NCBI GenBank assembly: GCA_016933635.1
Contig: JAFGAP010000074.1
Location: forward strand, 1 to 35,521
Length of the DNA: 35,521 nucleotides
From: Kosmotogaceae bacterium
GTDB lineage: Bacteria > Thermotogota > Thermotogae > Petrotogales > Kosmotogaceae
Reading direction: 5' to 3'
In this document: positions 1-6,976 of the stretch, piece after piece
How the letters are laid out: each line of letters starts with the position of its first letter
How positions within the stretch are numbered: position 1 is the first letter of the stretch
Position numbers and translations under genes: made by a program
The notes under the pieces: generated by a model
What the model was told of the DNA's origin: nothing
Database searches by the model: none
What the model saw: only the letters and a program-made list of their open reading frames with translations

Positions 1-393
1 GAGTTCAGCTGGATGGCAGTTCCAGGAACCGAGGGCTCCTTCATGGTAGTAACTGATACATTTGGCCTGCCGAAGGGCGCACCAAACAGAGAAAATGCTC
101 TTAAGTGGCTGGAAATAGTTGCCTCAGTTGAAGGTCAAGATGCATTCAACCCGATAAAGGGTTCGATTCCTGCAAGACTGGATGCAGACAAATCACTATA
201 TGATCCTTACCTGACTTGGTCTATGGAGGACTTCTCTACAAACGCCCTATGTCCTTCTATAGCTCATGGATCTGCCGCGCCTGAAGGCTTTATAACCGAG
301 CTGAACGATGCTGTAAACATCTTTATTACTACAAAAGATAGAGCAGCTTTCCTGAGTGCCATAGAAAACGCTGCCGAAGACTACATCTTTTAA
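1..393 (+). CDS. Sugar ABC transporter substrate-binding protein, C-terminal part (5' truncated by window)
   Basis: The reading frame is open from base 1, so the N-terminus, signal peptide and most of the ligand pocket lie outside the window; 130 residues remain. The visible part carries hallmarks of family 1 extracellular solute-binding proteins of the glucose/mannose (GtsA-like) group: a PGTEGSF stretch, TDTFGLPKGA, then a run ending EGQDAFNPIKGSIPAR. From family knowledge this is the extracytoplasmic sugar receptor of a CUT1 importer, and two matching permease genes follow directly. The sugar is inferred only from similarity to glucose/mannose binders; other hexoses or oligosaccharides remain possible. 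A strong hairpin begins 10 bases after the stop codon and could protect this message relative to the permease part. Confidence 0.88.
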   Translation, partial: EFSWMAVPGTEGSFMVVTDTFGLPKGAPNRENALKWLEIVASVEGQDAFNPIKGSIPARLDADKSLYDPYLTWSMEDFSTNALCPSIAHGSAAPEGFITELNDAVNIFITTKDRAAFLSAIENAAEDYIF

Positions 394-401
394 TCCTTGC
401 G

Positions 402-432
402 AAGTGGGGCCTGCTGATGCGGGCCCCACTCT
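402..432 (+). promoter_or_regulatory. Intercistronic hairpin with permease start codon in the loop
   Basis: Bases 403-411 (AGTGGGGCC) pair perfectly with 422-430 (GGCCCCACT), giving a 9-bp GC-rich stem with a 10-base loop. No T-run follows, so it is a poor intrinsic terminator. The loop holds the ATG at 417-419, and the 5' arm holds GTGGGG, the only Shine-Dalgarno-like sequence in front of that ATG. Likely roles, by inference, are an mRNA stability barrier that raises binding protein over permeases, or translational damping of the first permease. Confidence 0.6.
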
Positions 433-1376
433 TGGGGGTGTTCCATATTAAGAGGAAGACAAAACGAGGGATTATTTCCTTTTTCATACTTTCGCCAACT
501 TTTGCGGCGATAGGGGTTTTCGTTTATTTCTTTATTGGTTGGACGAGTAGAACTTCTCTTTCCAACTGGAATAGTTTTGCTAGACTCCTTAAAGGCGAAT
601 TCGAATTTGTCGGATTGAGGAATTATTTCAGGCTTTTCGAAGATCCGAGATTCCAGACCGATCTGTGGAACACACTGTATTTCACTCTCTTCTTCATTCT
701 CGGCTGTCTTCTGCTGGGAATTGTTTTGGCTGTACTGATTGATCGTAACCTAAAGGGATCTGGCGTTTTCAGAAATATATACCTTTTCCCCATGGCGCTT
801 TCATTTGTTGTGACAGGCGCAGTCTGGAGATGGATCTTCGCTCCGGGAATTCTACCGAGCAATCCTCAAGGTATGAACCTTCTATTCAATCTGGTGGGAC
901 TTGATCTGTTTCAGTGGAGGTGGTTCACCAGCACTAAGAGTATCCTCAATTTCAACATAGCACTTATTCCGGTGATAATCGCAGCCGTATGGCAGATGTC
1001 AGGCTATACAATGGCCATGTACCTTGCGGGTCTTCGTGGGATATCCCAGGATCTAGTGGAGGCTGCCGAAGTTGATGGAGCAACCGGCTGGCAGATCTTC
1101 TGGAAGATCAAGTTTCCGATTCTAAGACCGATAACTTTAAGTGCAATGATCATTCTAGGACACATCTCGCTGAAGATCTTTGATCTGGTTTACGCTATGA
1201 CCGGCAGTGGTCCAAACAATGTAACCGACGTTCCAGCAATCTACATGTTCGAGACTACTTTCAGAGCGAATAAATATGCTACCGGCTCAGCAATAGCGAT
1301 AATTATGCTCCTGATGGTCGCTGTAGTCATAATCCCTTACCTTACTTCTGCCTTCAGAAAGGAGAAGAGGATATGA
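417..1376 (+). CDS. Sugar ABC transporter permease, MalF/GtsB-like
   Basis: Integral membrane subunit of a CUT1 sugar importer, 319 residues. Several hydrophobic segments are visible, the first at about residues 19-41. The cytoplasmic EAA loop that docks the ATPase is clear: [20 protein letters not shown]. The extended extracytoplasmic region before it (LLFNLVGLD and following) resembles glucose/mannose permeases. The start is uncertain: ATG 417 has only a weak GTGGGG upstream and sits in a hairpin loop, while in-frame TTG 432 and GTG 438 have no better ribosome site. The N-terminal residues MRAPLLG look unlike a normal permease leader. The gene overlaps the next permease by ATGA. No ATPase gene is nearby, so a shared ATPase encoded elsewhere is likely. 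Confidence 0.9.
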   Translation: MRAPLLGVFHIKRKTKRGIISFFILSPTFAAIGVFVYFFIGWTSRTSLSNWNSFARLLKGEFEFVGLRNYFRLFEDPRFQTDLWNTLYFTLFFILGCLLLGIVLAVLIDRNLKGSGVFRNIYLFPMALSFVVTGAVWRWIFAPGILPSNPQGMNLLFNLVGLDLFQWRWFTSTKSILNFNIALIPVIIAAVWQMSGYTMAMYLAGLRGISQDLVEAAEVDGATGWQIFWKIKFPILRPITLSAMIILGHISLKIFDLVYAMTGSGPNNVTDVPAIYMFETTFRANKYATGSAIAIIMLLMVAVVIIPYLTSAFRKEKRI

Positions 1377-2185
1377 TCAAGAAGATTCTAATCTATGTCC
1401 TTCTGACGGTTTTTGCATTATTCTTTCTGATGCCTATCTATGTGTTATTGGCAACAAGTCTTAAACCCCTTAAAGAAGTTGGTCTTGAGCAAATGTGGTT
1501 CCCTCCAAAAGAACTTTCCTTCGATGGTTTTGCCAAGGCCTTCAGTCGTCTTGCACCCAACTTAAGAAACTCGTTCCTGCTGGTCATCCCTGCGACGCTT
1601 CTATCGGCAATCGTTGGATCGATAAATGGATATGTTCTGTCTAAGCTGAAGTTCAGGGGCTCAGATCTTCTCTTCGCTCTCGTTCTTTTCGGAATGTTTA
1701 TTCCTTATCAGAGCGTTCTATTCCCTCTAATACGCTTTCTACAAGATATCGGGCTTTACGGCTCTATATGGGGATTGGTATTGGTTCACGTGGTCTACGG
1801 TCTGCCGATAACCACTTTGATTTTCAGGAACTACTACAGCGAAGTGCCTACAGAATTAATTGAAGCGGCCGGCATAGATGGGGCGGGTATATTCAAGACA
1901 TACCTGAAGGTTCTCTTTCCGATATCCCTCCCTGGTTTTGTAGTCGTAGTCATATGGCAGTTCACGAATATCTGGAATGAGTTTCTTTTCGCTGTGACCG
2001 TTACCAGTGATCCCACAAAACAGCCAATTACTGTTGCCCTTGTGAATCTAGCGGGGAGTCAGGTTGTCGAGTGGAATGTCCAGATGGCAGGTGCGCTGCT
2101 GGCCGCTCTACCGACATTGATAGTCTATATATTGCTCGGAAAGTACTTTCTGAAAGGGCTCCTTGCTGGTTCGGTCAAAGGTTGA
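1373..2185 (+). CDS. Sugar ABC transporter permease, MalG/GtsC-like
   Basis: Second membrane subunit of the importer, 270 residues, the usual length of the MalG group. It starts with a short cytoplasmic tip and a first membrane segment at about residues 5-27, followed by the periplasmic P1-type region ([12 protein letters not shown]). The EAA loop reads [20 protein letters not shown] and is followed by a [13 protein letters not shown] membrane segment typical of the family. The start is well supported: GGAGAAGAGG lies just upstream and the ATGA overlap couples it to the first permease. It is the last gene of the unit; no ATPase follows and no clear terminator is visible after it. Confidence 0.92.
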   Translation: MIKKILIYVLLTVFALFFLMPIYVLLATSLKPLKEVGLEQMWFPPKELSFDGFAKAFSRLAPNLRNSFLLVIPATLLSAIVGSINGYVLSKLKFRGSDLLFALVLFGMFIPYQSVLFPLIRFLQDIGLYGSIWGLVLVHVVYGLPITTLIFRNYYSEVPTELIEAAGIDGAGIFKTYLKVLFPISLPGFVVVVIWQFTNIWNEFLFAVTVTSDPTKQPITVALVNLAGSQVVEWNVQMAGALLAALPTLIVYILLGKYFLKGLLAGSVKG

Positions 2186-2543
2186 TGTAATTTCCAAACG
2201 ATCTTCTGCCTTAAACCATTACACAGACCCAAGTGATCACACAATTCTTATGCCAGATTGCCAAAGATCTCAATAAGCCTATTCTCAACTGTAATTCTGC
2301 TCTGATTTCTTGAGGCTATGAACGGAGAAAATCCTAACGGTTCTAGACCCGAGAACATGAGGCGTAGGATGTTAGTGAAAAGGAAATAAATAAGAGAAAA
2401 ATAGCGTAGAACGCTCGTTAATAATCTCCAATTTCGATTCATGCTTAGGCCAGAGACATCTCAAGTAGAAATGACAGGCAGTTAGATATTGAATCAAGAG
2501 TAATGTCGACCAGCGGAGTCATTCGAGCCATTTCTGCTGGAAG
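2186..2543. other. Gene-poor gap between convergent genes
   Basis: This 358-base stretch lies between the 3' ends of the permease and acetyltransferase genes. I see no convincing gene. A 64-codon minus-strand frame (2248-2442) has no ribosome site and no recognised domain. One imperfect stem-loop lies at 2510-2540. No insertion-sequence ends, tRNA or obvious promoter is visible. AT content and multiple stops suggest spacer DNA or decayed sequence. Confidence 0.6.
2510..2540 (-). terminator. Possible weak terminator after the GNAT gene
   Basis: CCAGCGGA at 2510-2517 pairs with TCTGCTGG at 2533-2540 (8 bp with one G-T wobble, 15-base loop). It sits 3 bases after the GNAT stop codon on the minus strand. 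No proper T-run follows, so it may only be a 3'-end stabilising stem. Confidence 0.3.
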
Positions 2544-3359
2544 TCAGATATTAAGAGCTGAGCTGTCCGCGTAATACAGGAAGACATCCTTTATTCTTTC
2601 GAAAGGTTTGAATCCATTGGACAGGAAAGGCTCCAAATCGAGGTTCTCCCTAACCATCGTATGGATCCGCCTAAACCCTTTCGACTGAGCGTAACACTTC
2701 AGGCCATGCACGAAGGACCTGGCTTTGCGTTCTTCCAAAATTGATATGTAATTGATGTCTATGCAGCTTTCAGATTTCGAATTCCTGGAAAGAACTGCCC
2801 AATTATTTCCATCGTGAATTTTGGCAGGCTGAATTAGGAAGCTCGCTTTGTCCGAAATCTCTTTAGGGAGAAAAGTCCAATCTTCGCTAACATGATCAAG
2901 AATTTCTGGAATGTCAGAATCCACATTAAAACTAAAGGAATAATCTAAAACATTCCCTACCTCACTTTCAAGGTTTGTGAAAACACCTATACGATTGAAA
3001 CCGAAAGCTTCATTCATTCTGATCGAGGCAGTATTGTCAAAATAAGTCGCAAAGTAAAGCCTTTCAAGTCCGATTCTCTTCGCAATGGCCAGGGTTTCTT
3101 TTCCGAGTTCCTTGCCAAATCCTCTGCCTTGAAAAACAGGATCTATTCTCATACCTTCCATCCAGCCCACTTTGTCGCTTAAGAGTCTGAGATTGTTTAT
3201 TCCTACCAATGTCCCATCTTTCCAGAGTCCCATGAAGCGGCAAGAAGGATCTTCAACCCATTTTTCGAAGATCTGAGGAATGTAGTCATCACCCTCCCAG
3301 ATTGTCTTTACCATCTCTCTTACTCTTTCTTCATCGCACTTCTGAAGGTGCCTTATCAT
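2544..3359 (-). CDS. GNAT-family N-acetyltransferase, apparently with a degenerate second GNAT half
   Basis: A 271-residue protein. Residues 71-85 hold the acetyl-CoA motif A (RIDPVFQGRGFGKEL, with QGRGFG as the pyrophosphate loop), followed by ATYFDNTASIRMNEAFGF, the usual motif B region. The C-terminal half (from about residue 150) ends in FLSNGFKPFERIKDVFLYY, which looks like the end of a second GNAT fold without a clear CoA loop. The start is taken at ATG 3359, which forms an ATGA overlap with the racemase stop; longer in-frame extensions read back through the upstream gene. The substrate is unknown. Coupling to an amino acid racemase suggests, by inference only, acetylation of an amino acid or amine. 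Confidence 0.82.
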   Translation of the reverse strand: MIRHLQKCDEERVREMVKTIWEGDDYIPQIFEKWVEDPSCRFMGLWKDGTLVGINNLRLLSDKVGWMEGMRIDPVFQGRGFGKELGKETLAIAKRIGLERLYFATYFDNTASIRMNEAFGFNRIGVFTNLESEVGNVLDYSFSFNVDSDIPEILDHVSEDWTFLPKEISDKASFLIQPAKIHDGNNWAVLSRNSKSESCIDINYISILEERKARSFVHGLKCYAQSKGFRRIHTMVRENLDLEPFLSNGFKPFERIKDVFLYYADSSALNI

Positions 3360-4417
3360 TCGTAAACCTTCCTTACATACGGTGAGGTCATAGCTCTCAG
3401 CAGTGCACCGTACGACATTCTGAACCCTATTGAATCCCCGACCGAAAAAGATTTTTCGCACTCGGTCACGTCAACAATCAGGTGATCACTGGAAGCGTGC
3501 AGCACTTCGCATCCCCCGATAAGTGGCGTCAATCCTGAGGGAAGAACATCCTGTTCTCCAAGATCCAGTATCGCCTTTATTCTCTTCCCTTTGTCTTCAA
3601 AATGAGGGATTCTTCCGAAGGCATCACGACCTATTTCGCCTATCGGTACGGATGGCTTTTCCGCTATTTCAATGACTTCCCCATACAGTGTAAACGTATC
3701 CTGAAGCGTTCCAGGAACCTCTCTGTTGTTCGTCACATCAGTCCCACAAAGAATCGACTCTCCCAATCTGAAATGGTTTATACCTTGCGGGAGTATCCCT
3801 TCTTCGAGTAGAGGAAGTGACGCCGTATTCCCGGCAGAGTACTTTTTCAGTGGATAGCCGGTCTTTCTTCTAAGGGACTCACCTAAAGAAAGGAGAATCT
3901 CGAATTTCTTTGGAGTTGCAATTACACCCCCAAAGCATCCAAGATTGGTTCCAATTCCTTCAAGGTTTTCACCGGCGATTTTGAATGCTTTCTCCAAGAT
4001 TGACTCTGCCTCGTAATAAATGATTCCTTCTCTAAGGTCTCCCGTATCTACCATGTATACAAAATTCAGTTCTTTCCCGGTTTCAGACGAGAGTTCATTA
4101 AGCTTTCTCAATGAATCAAGATCTCCAATAAGTACGGTGGTAACCTTCTCGACCACTTCTCTGAACTTTGATCTCTCGGGAAGCCTAAGCAAGAGAAAAC
4201 TTGAATTGATTCCAGCATTCATGATTCTGGAAATGTTTTCCAATCTGGATTCACCGATTTCCTTCACTCCACTATTCAATAGTATAGATGCTATATTCGG
4301 ATCTCCACATACAACCTTCGTAACTGCTGCGATTTCAACCCCATTAGCTTCGGCCTGTTCTCTAACTCTTTTCGCATTGGCAGCTATGCTCACGGTGTTA
4401 ACCACAACTTTAGCCAA
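3356..4417 (-). CDS. PLP-dependent amino acid racemase, ornithine/alanine racemase (Orr/YhfX-like) family
   Basis: A fold-type III PLP enzyme of 353 residues, the same length I recall for clostridial ornithine racemase. The Schiff-base lysine is K34 in AAVTKVV near the end of the first strand. Further family features are GVKEIGESRLENI, the VDTGDLREG segment, GTNLGCFGG, YSAGNTASLPLL and FRLGESILCGTD. The start is assigned to TTG 4417, because GAGGTG lies six bases before it; the upstream in-frame GTG 4426 overlaps that ribosome site. It probably interconverts L and D forms of a basic amino acid or alanine in the cytosol. The exact substrate cannot be read from the sequence. It is translationally coupled to the GNAT gene. 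Confidence 0.85.
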   Translation of the reverse strand: MAKVVVNTVSIAANAKRVREQAEANGVEIAAVTKVVCGDPNIASILLNSGVKEIGESRLENISRIMNAGINSSFLLLRLPERSKFREVVEKVTTVLIGDLDSLRKLNELSSETGKELNFVYMVDTGDLREGIIYYEAESILEKAFKIAGENLEGIGTNLGCFGGVIATPKKFEILLSLGESLRRKTGYPLKKYSAGNTASLPLLEEGILPQGINHFRLGESILCGTDVTNNREVPGTLQDTFTLYGEVIEIAEKPSVPIGEIGRDAFGRIPHFEDKGKRIKAILDLGEQDVLPSGLTPLIGGCEVLHASSDHLIVDVTECEKSFSVGDSIGFRMSYGALLRAMTSPYVRKVYE

Positions 4418-4434
4418 GGGAATCACCTCAACAA

Positions 4435-4440
4435 ATTATA
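4435..4440 (-). promoter_or_regulatory. Possible -10 box for the racemase-GNAT pair
   Basis: A perfect TATAAT faces the racemase gene, but no good -35 is visible. The predicted start point would fall almost on the GAGGTG ribosome site, leaving a very short leader. Confidence 0.35.
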
Positions 4441-4493
4441 CATTGTGAACCTTTTCATTTCAGAGCAAATGGTTTCTGACAGGATTGCTGTCG

Positions 4494-4499
4494 TATAAT
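4494..4499 (+). promoter_or_regulatory. -10 box (TATAAT) ahead of the eleven-gene plus-strand string
   Basis: A perfect TATAAT ends 9 bases before ATG 4509. A start point about 7 bases downstream would be near 4506, giving an essentially leaderless transcript. The -35 region is weak (TTTCTG at 4473-4478 with 15-base spacing). No Shine-Dalgarno sequence precedes ATG 4509, which fits the leaderless reading. Confidence 0.5.
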
Positions 4500-4508
4500 A
4501 TCTACATT

Positions 4509-4910
4509 ATGGATTACAATAAGGGTGATTACATTGTCTTGCTTTTTCTCAGCGAGCCGGCAGAGGTGTCTTCCAGCAAAAAGAAGTGGCATCTTGAGTC
4601 GGGACATTACCTATATGTCGGATCGGCAATGAACTCACTAACGGAAAGGGTTAAGAGACACCTCTTGGAAGAAAAGAAGAAGCACTGGCATATTGACTTC
4701 CTTAGAGAGAAGGCAGAAGTTCTTGCAGTTCTACTTCTTCCGGCAATGACAAGCAGAGAAGAGGAGCTTTCAGATTTGATCTCAAACTACTGTATTGCTG
4801 TTCCTGGTTTTGGCGCTTCGGACTGCAAAATAGATTCGAATCTATACTGGGTCAAGTCAAATTGTATCGAAAGAGTGTTTTCTTCAATCGTTGGCAAATG
4901 GAGGGATTAA
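4509..4910 (+). CDS. GIY-YIG-like DUF123 family protein
   Basis: A 133-residue protein of the DUF123 group, a GIY-YIG nuclease relative found alone or fused to endonuclease III-like proteins. Residues 32-40 (GHYLYVGSA) are the GIY-YIG core. R47 and H51 lie in the following helix (ERVKRH), and HWHIDFL at 59-65 and PGFGASDC near residue 100 are DUF123 hallmarks. The function of the family is not settled; a DNA-processing role is possible. ATG 4509 is preferred to TTG 4485 because the latter would lie upstream of the -10 box. The stop codon TAA lies one base before the start of the SAM hydrolase gene, so the two are surely co-transcribed. Confidence 0.85.
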   Translation: MDYNKGDYIVLLFLSEPAEVSSSKKKWHLESGHYLYVGSAMNSLTERVKRHLLEEKKKHWHIDFLREKAEVLAVLLLPAMTSREEELSDLISNYCIAVPGFGASDCKIDSNLYWVKSNCIERVFSSIVGKWRD

Positions 4911-4911
4911 C

Positions 4912-5694
4912 GTGATTGCTTTTCTTACTGACTGGGGATCAAACAGCTACTATGTCGGTGTAACCAAAGTCGTAATGAGAGAGATAAATAGAAAGGTGGA
5001 AATAATAGATATATGTCATGATATCAGACCTTACAGCATAAGACATGGTGCTTATGTCTTGCAAAGGGCAATAAAGGATCTTCCTGCAGATGCGGTCTTT
5101 CTCGCAGTTGTAGATCCGGGGGTAGGGACATCGAGAAAGCCAATAATGATGACTTTGAAGGACGGGAGACGCCTTGTTGGGCCGGACAATGGTTTGTTCA
5201 CACTTGTGGCGGAAGAGTACGGAATCCACGAAATACGAGAGCTGGAGAATAGAGAGTACCACAGAGGGAATTCCCGGAGCTTCCATGGAAGAGACATTTT
5301 CGCGCCCGTTGCCGCCCATGTAGATGTGGGCGTAGAACCAGCAAAACTCGGTTCTAGACTGATGAGCTTCGAATATCTTAAATACAAGAGACCTGTGCGA
5401 GAAGGAAATGTGCTCTTTGGAGAAGCTGCTTTCTATGATAATTTTGGTAACCTGGAGACAAATATCCCTGAGGCTCTCGCCAATGACCTTGAAGAAGGGG
5501 AAGTTCTTGAAATTGGAAAAGGCAGAAAACCTTTTAAGGCCACGTTCGGGAATACTTATTACGATGTGAATCCCGGAAACTTGCTTGCTCATTTCGATTC
5601 AAGCGGCTTCCTAGAAATCACCGTGAACAAGGGAAGTGCCCGGGAACTCCTCAGCATTGTAGAAGGGGAACCCATTACAATTGTTAAAACTTGA
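4912..5694 (+). CDS. S-adenosyl-L-methionine hydrolase (adenosine-forming), DUF62 family
   Basis: A 260-residue SAM hydroxide adenosyltransferase, which from family knowledge hydrolyses SAM to adenosine and L-methionine. Visible motifs are LTDWG (5-9), the SAM-contacting VDPGVG (67-72), GPDNG (90-94) and SFHGRDIFAP (123-132). The Asp-Arg-His set proposed to position water in the archaeal enzyme is present: D68, R75 and H125. The start is GTG 4912, six bases after GGAGGG; TTG 4891 in the same frame is less well placed. The gene is fused by overlap into the operon: its end runs 14 bases into the histidine kinase frame. SAM recycling or removal of damaged SAM are possible roles. Confidence 0.9.
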   Translation: MIAFLTDWGSNSYYVGVTKVVMREINRKVEIIDICHDIRPYSIRHGAYVLQRAIKDLPADAVFLAVVDPGVGTSRKPIMMTLKDGRRLVGPDNGLFTLVAEEYGIHEIRELENREYHRGNSRSFHGRDIFAPVAAHVDVGVEPAKLGSRLMSFEYLKYKRPVREGNVLFGEAAFYDNFGNLETNIPEALANDLEEGEVLEIGKGRKPFKATFGNTYYDVNPGNLLAHFDSSGFLEITVNKGSARELLSIVEGEPITIVKT

Positions 5695-6976
5695 CGGAGG
5701 CCTTTTCAAACCCGGCTACCATTACATTGTTGGCGGTATAGTGCTGGGAACGGGACTCATATATTCTCTCATTGAGGGGTTCAGTCTTGAGAGAATACTG
5801 CTAATTGCTCTTCTTTCTCTTGCAGCGATCGCATCCGTCTATTTCTCTCTGGTAAGGCAGTTGGAGAGGCTGGTTAGGTTAGTACAGACAGGCGAAAGGA
5901 AATCGATCGGAGAGCTTGAAGGGCAATTCAATCAGATTTACGGCTTCTACAGGAGTCTTTCAATACAGGTTGAAGAGGAGAGAAATTATTACGAAAGATT
6001 GTATAGGGATTATTCAGAGCTTCTGAACACCCTGGAGATTTCCGTCGCTTCAGTGGACGAGAACGGAAATTTCGATCTCGTCAATGACGCGTTCACTAAG
6101 AGCTTCTCTTACGGTAGCCAACAAGGAAGATATCTCCGGATAGATAGATTTACAAGAAGGACCGGTATAATCTTTCCGCTTCAAGAGGGGCAGTATGAAG
6201 TCTATAGCAAGAAACTTGGCAAGCGATACCTAGTGTCGGTTGTCCAGAAACAGAAAAGCGGTTATCTGCTAACTCTTACCGACAAGACCAGTCAATGGAA
6301 GACAAAACAGCTTCTGGAAAAAACGAGAAGATACGCTGTAGATGCACAGACAGTAGCCGATCTCGCTCATGGTCTCAAGCAGCCGCTGGCAAACGTTAGG
6401 CTTGCGCTTGATCTCTACAGGAGAACAGGGAAACCAGAATACATAGATACGCTTGAAAAGGAGCTAAATGCCTTTCAGAGCAGGGTAGGTGGAATCTTAC
6501 AGATTTTTAGGTATGGAGAGGAATTCGACATGGTCGATCTTTCTGAGCAGGTTATGAAAGTCGCAACCTTCATGTCCTCTATCTTTCACGAAAGAAAGAT
6601 TCAATTCAGGATCATCTCACTCGAAAAAGGGCTGGTCTTGGCGCAGCGCGGAAGGCTTGAGAATGTAATCAAGAACCTCTTCATGAATGCCGTCGAAGCC
6701 GGTCTGCCTTCAGAAACCTCAATTATCGCAAAAGTTCGAGCATCAAGAGAATACTTGACATTGATTGTTGCCGATACGGGAAAGGGAATCGACCCGACCA
6801 ATTTGCAGAAAGTATTCAAGCCTTTCTTTTCAACAAAGACCGAGGGATCGGGGCTTGGACTGTACCTAGTCCACAATTTCTGCGAGGAGAACGATGTAAG
6901 ATTGAAAATGAGAAGTGTAAGAGAAAAGGGAACAGTATTTGTATTGACCTTCAGGAGGCAATTAGATGAAGCGTAA
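5681..6976 (+). CDS. Membrane sensor histidine kinase, NtrB-like
   Basis: A 431-residue kinase. Two hydrophobic segments lie at about residues 14-30 and 38-57, leaving almost no extracytoplasmic loop, so sensing is probably in the membrane or cytosol. A PAS-like region spans about 115-200. The H-box is ADLAHGLKQPLANV with the phosphorylated H230; the HGLKQPL form resembles the HEIKNPL box of NtrB-type kinases. The ATPase domain has the N box (VIKNLFMNAVEAG), the G1 box (ADTGKGID), an F box (FKPFFSTK) and the G2 box (GSGLGLYLV). The start at TTG 5681 is the furthest upstream and only moderately supported. The gene overlaps the SAM hydrolase end and the regulator start, so it clearly pairs with the next gene. 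Confidence 0.9.
   Translation: MLKLDGGLFKPGYHYIVGGIVLGTGLIYSLIEGFSLERILLIALLSLAAIASVYFSLVRQLERLVRLVQTGERKSIGELEGQFNQIYGFYRSLSIQVEEERNYYERLYRDYSELLNTLEISVASVDENGNFDLVNDAFTKSFSYGSQQGRYLRIDRFTRRTGIIFPLQEGQYEVYSKKLGKRYLVSVVQKQKSGYLLTLTDKTSQWKTKQLLEKTRRYAVDAQTVADLAHGLKQPLANVRLALDLYRRTGKPEYIDTLEKELNAFQSRVGGILQIFRYGEEFDMVDLSEQVMKVATFMSSIFHERKIQFRIISLEKGLVLAQRGRLENVIKNLFMNAVEAGLPSETSIIAKVRASREYLTLIVADTGKGIDPTNLQKVFKPFFSTKTEGSGLGLYLVHNFCEENDVRLKMRSVREKGTVFVLTFRRQLDEA

Noticed and set aside
2185-2224. TGTAAT and ATTACA inverted repeat after the permease gene
   Set aside because: Six pairs around a loop of about 28 bases, AT-rich and without T-run; too weak for a terminator.
2248-2442. 64-codon minus-strand frame in the gene-poor gap
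   Set aside because: No ribosome site, no recognised motif and biased hydrophobic composition; it is probably chance.
3360-3461. 34-residue N-terminal extension of the GNAT protein
   Set aside because: It reads through the 3' end of the racemase gene; the ATGA overlap gives a better start.
4939-5592. 217-codon open frame on the minus strand
   Set aside because: It lies opposite the SAM hydrolase gene, whose motifs are complete; the composition is rich in Ser, Ile and Tyr and shows no domain.
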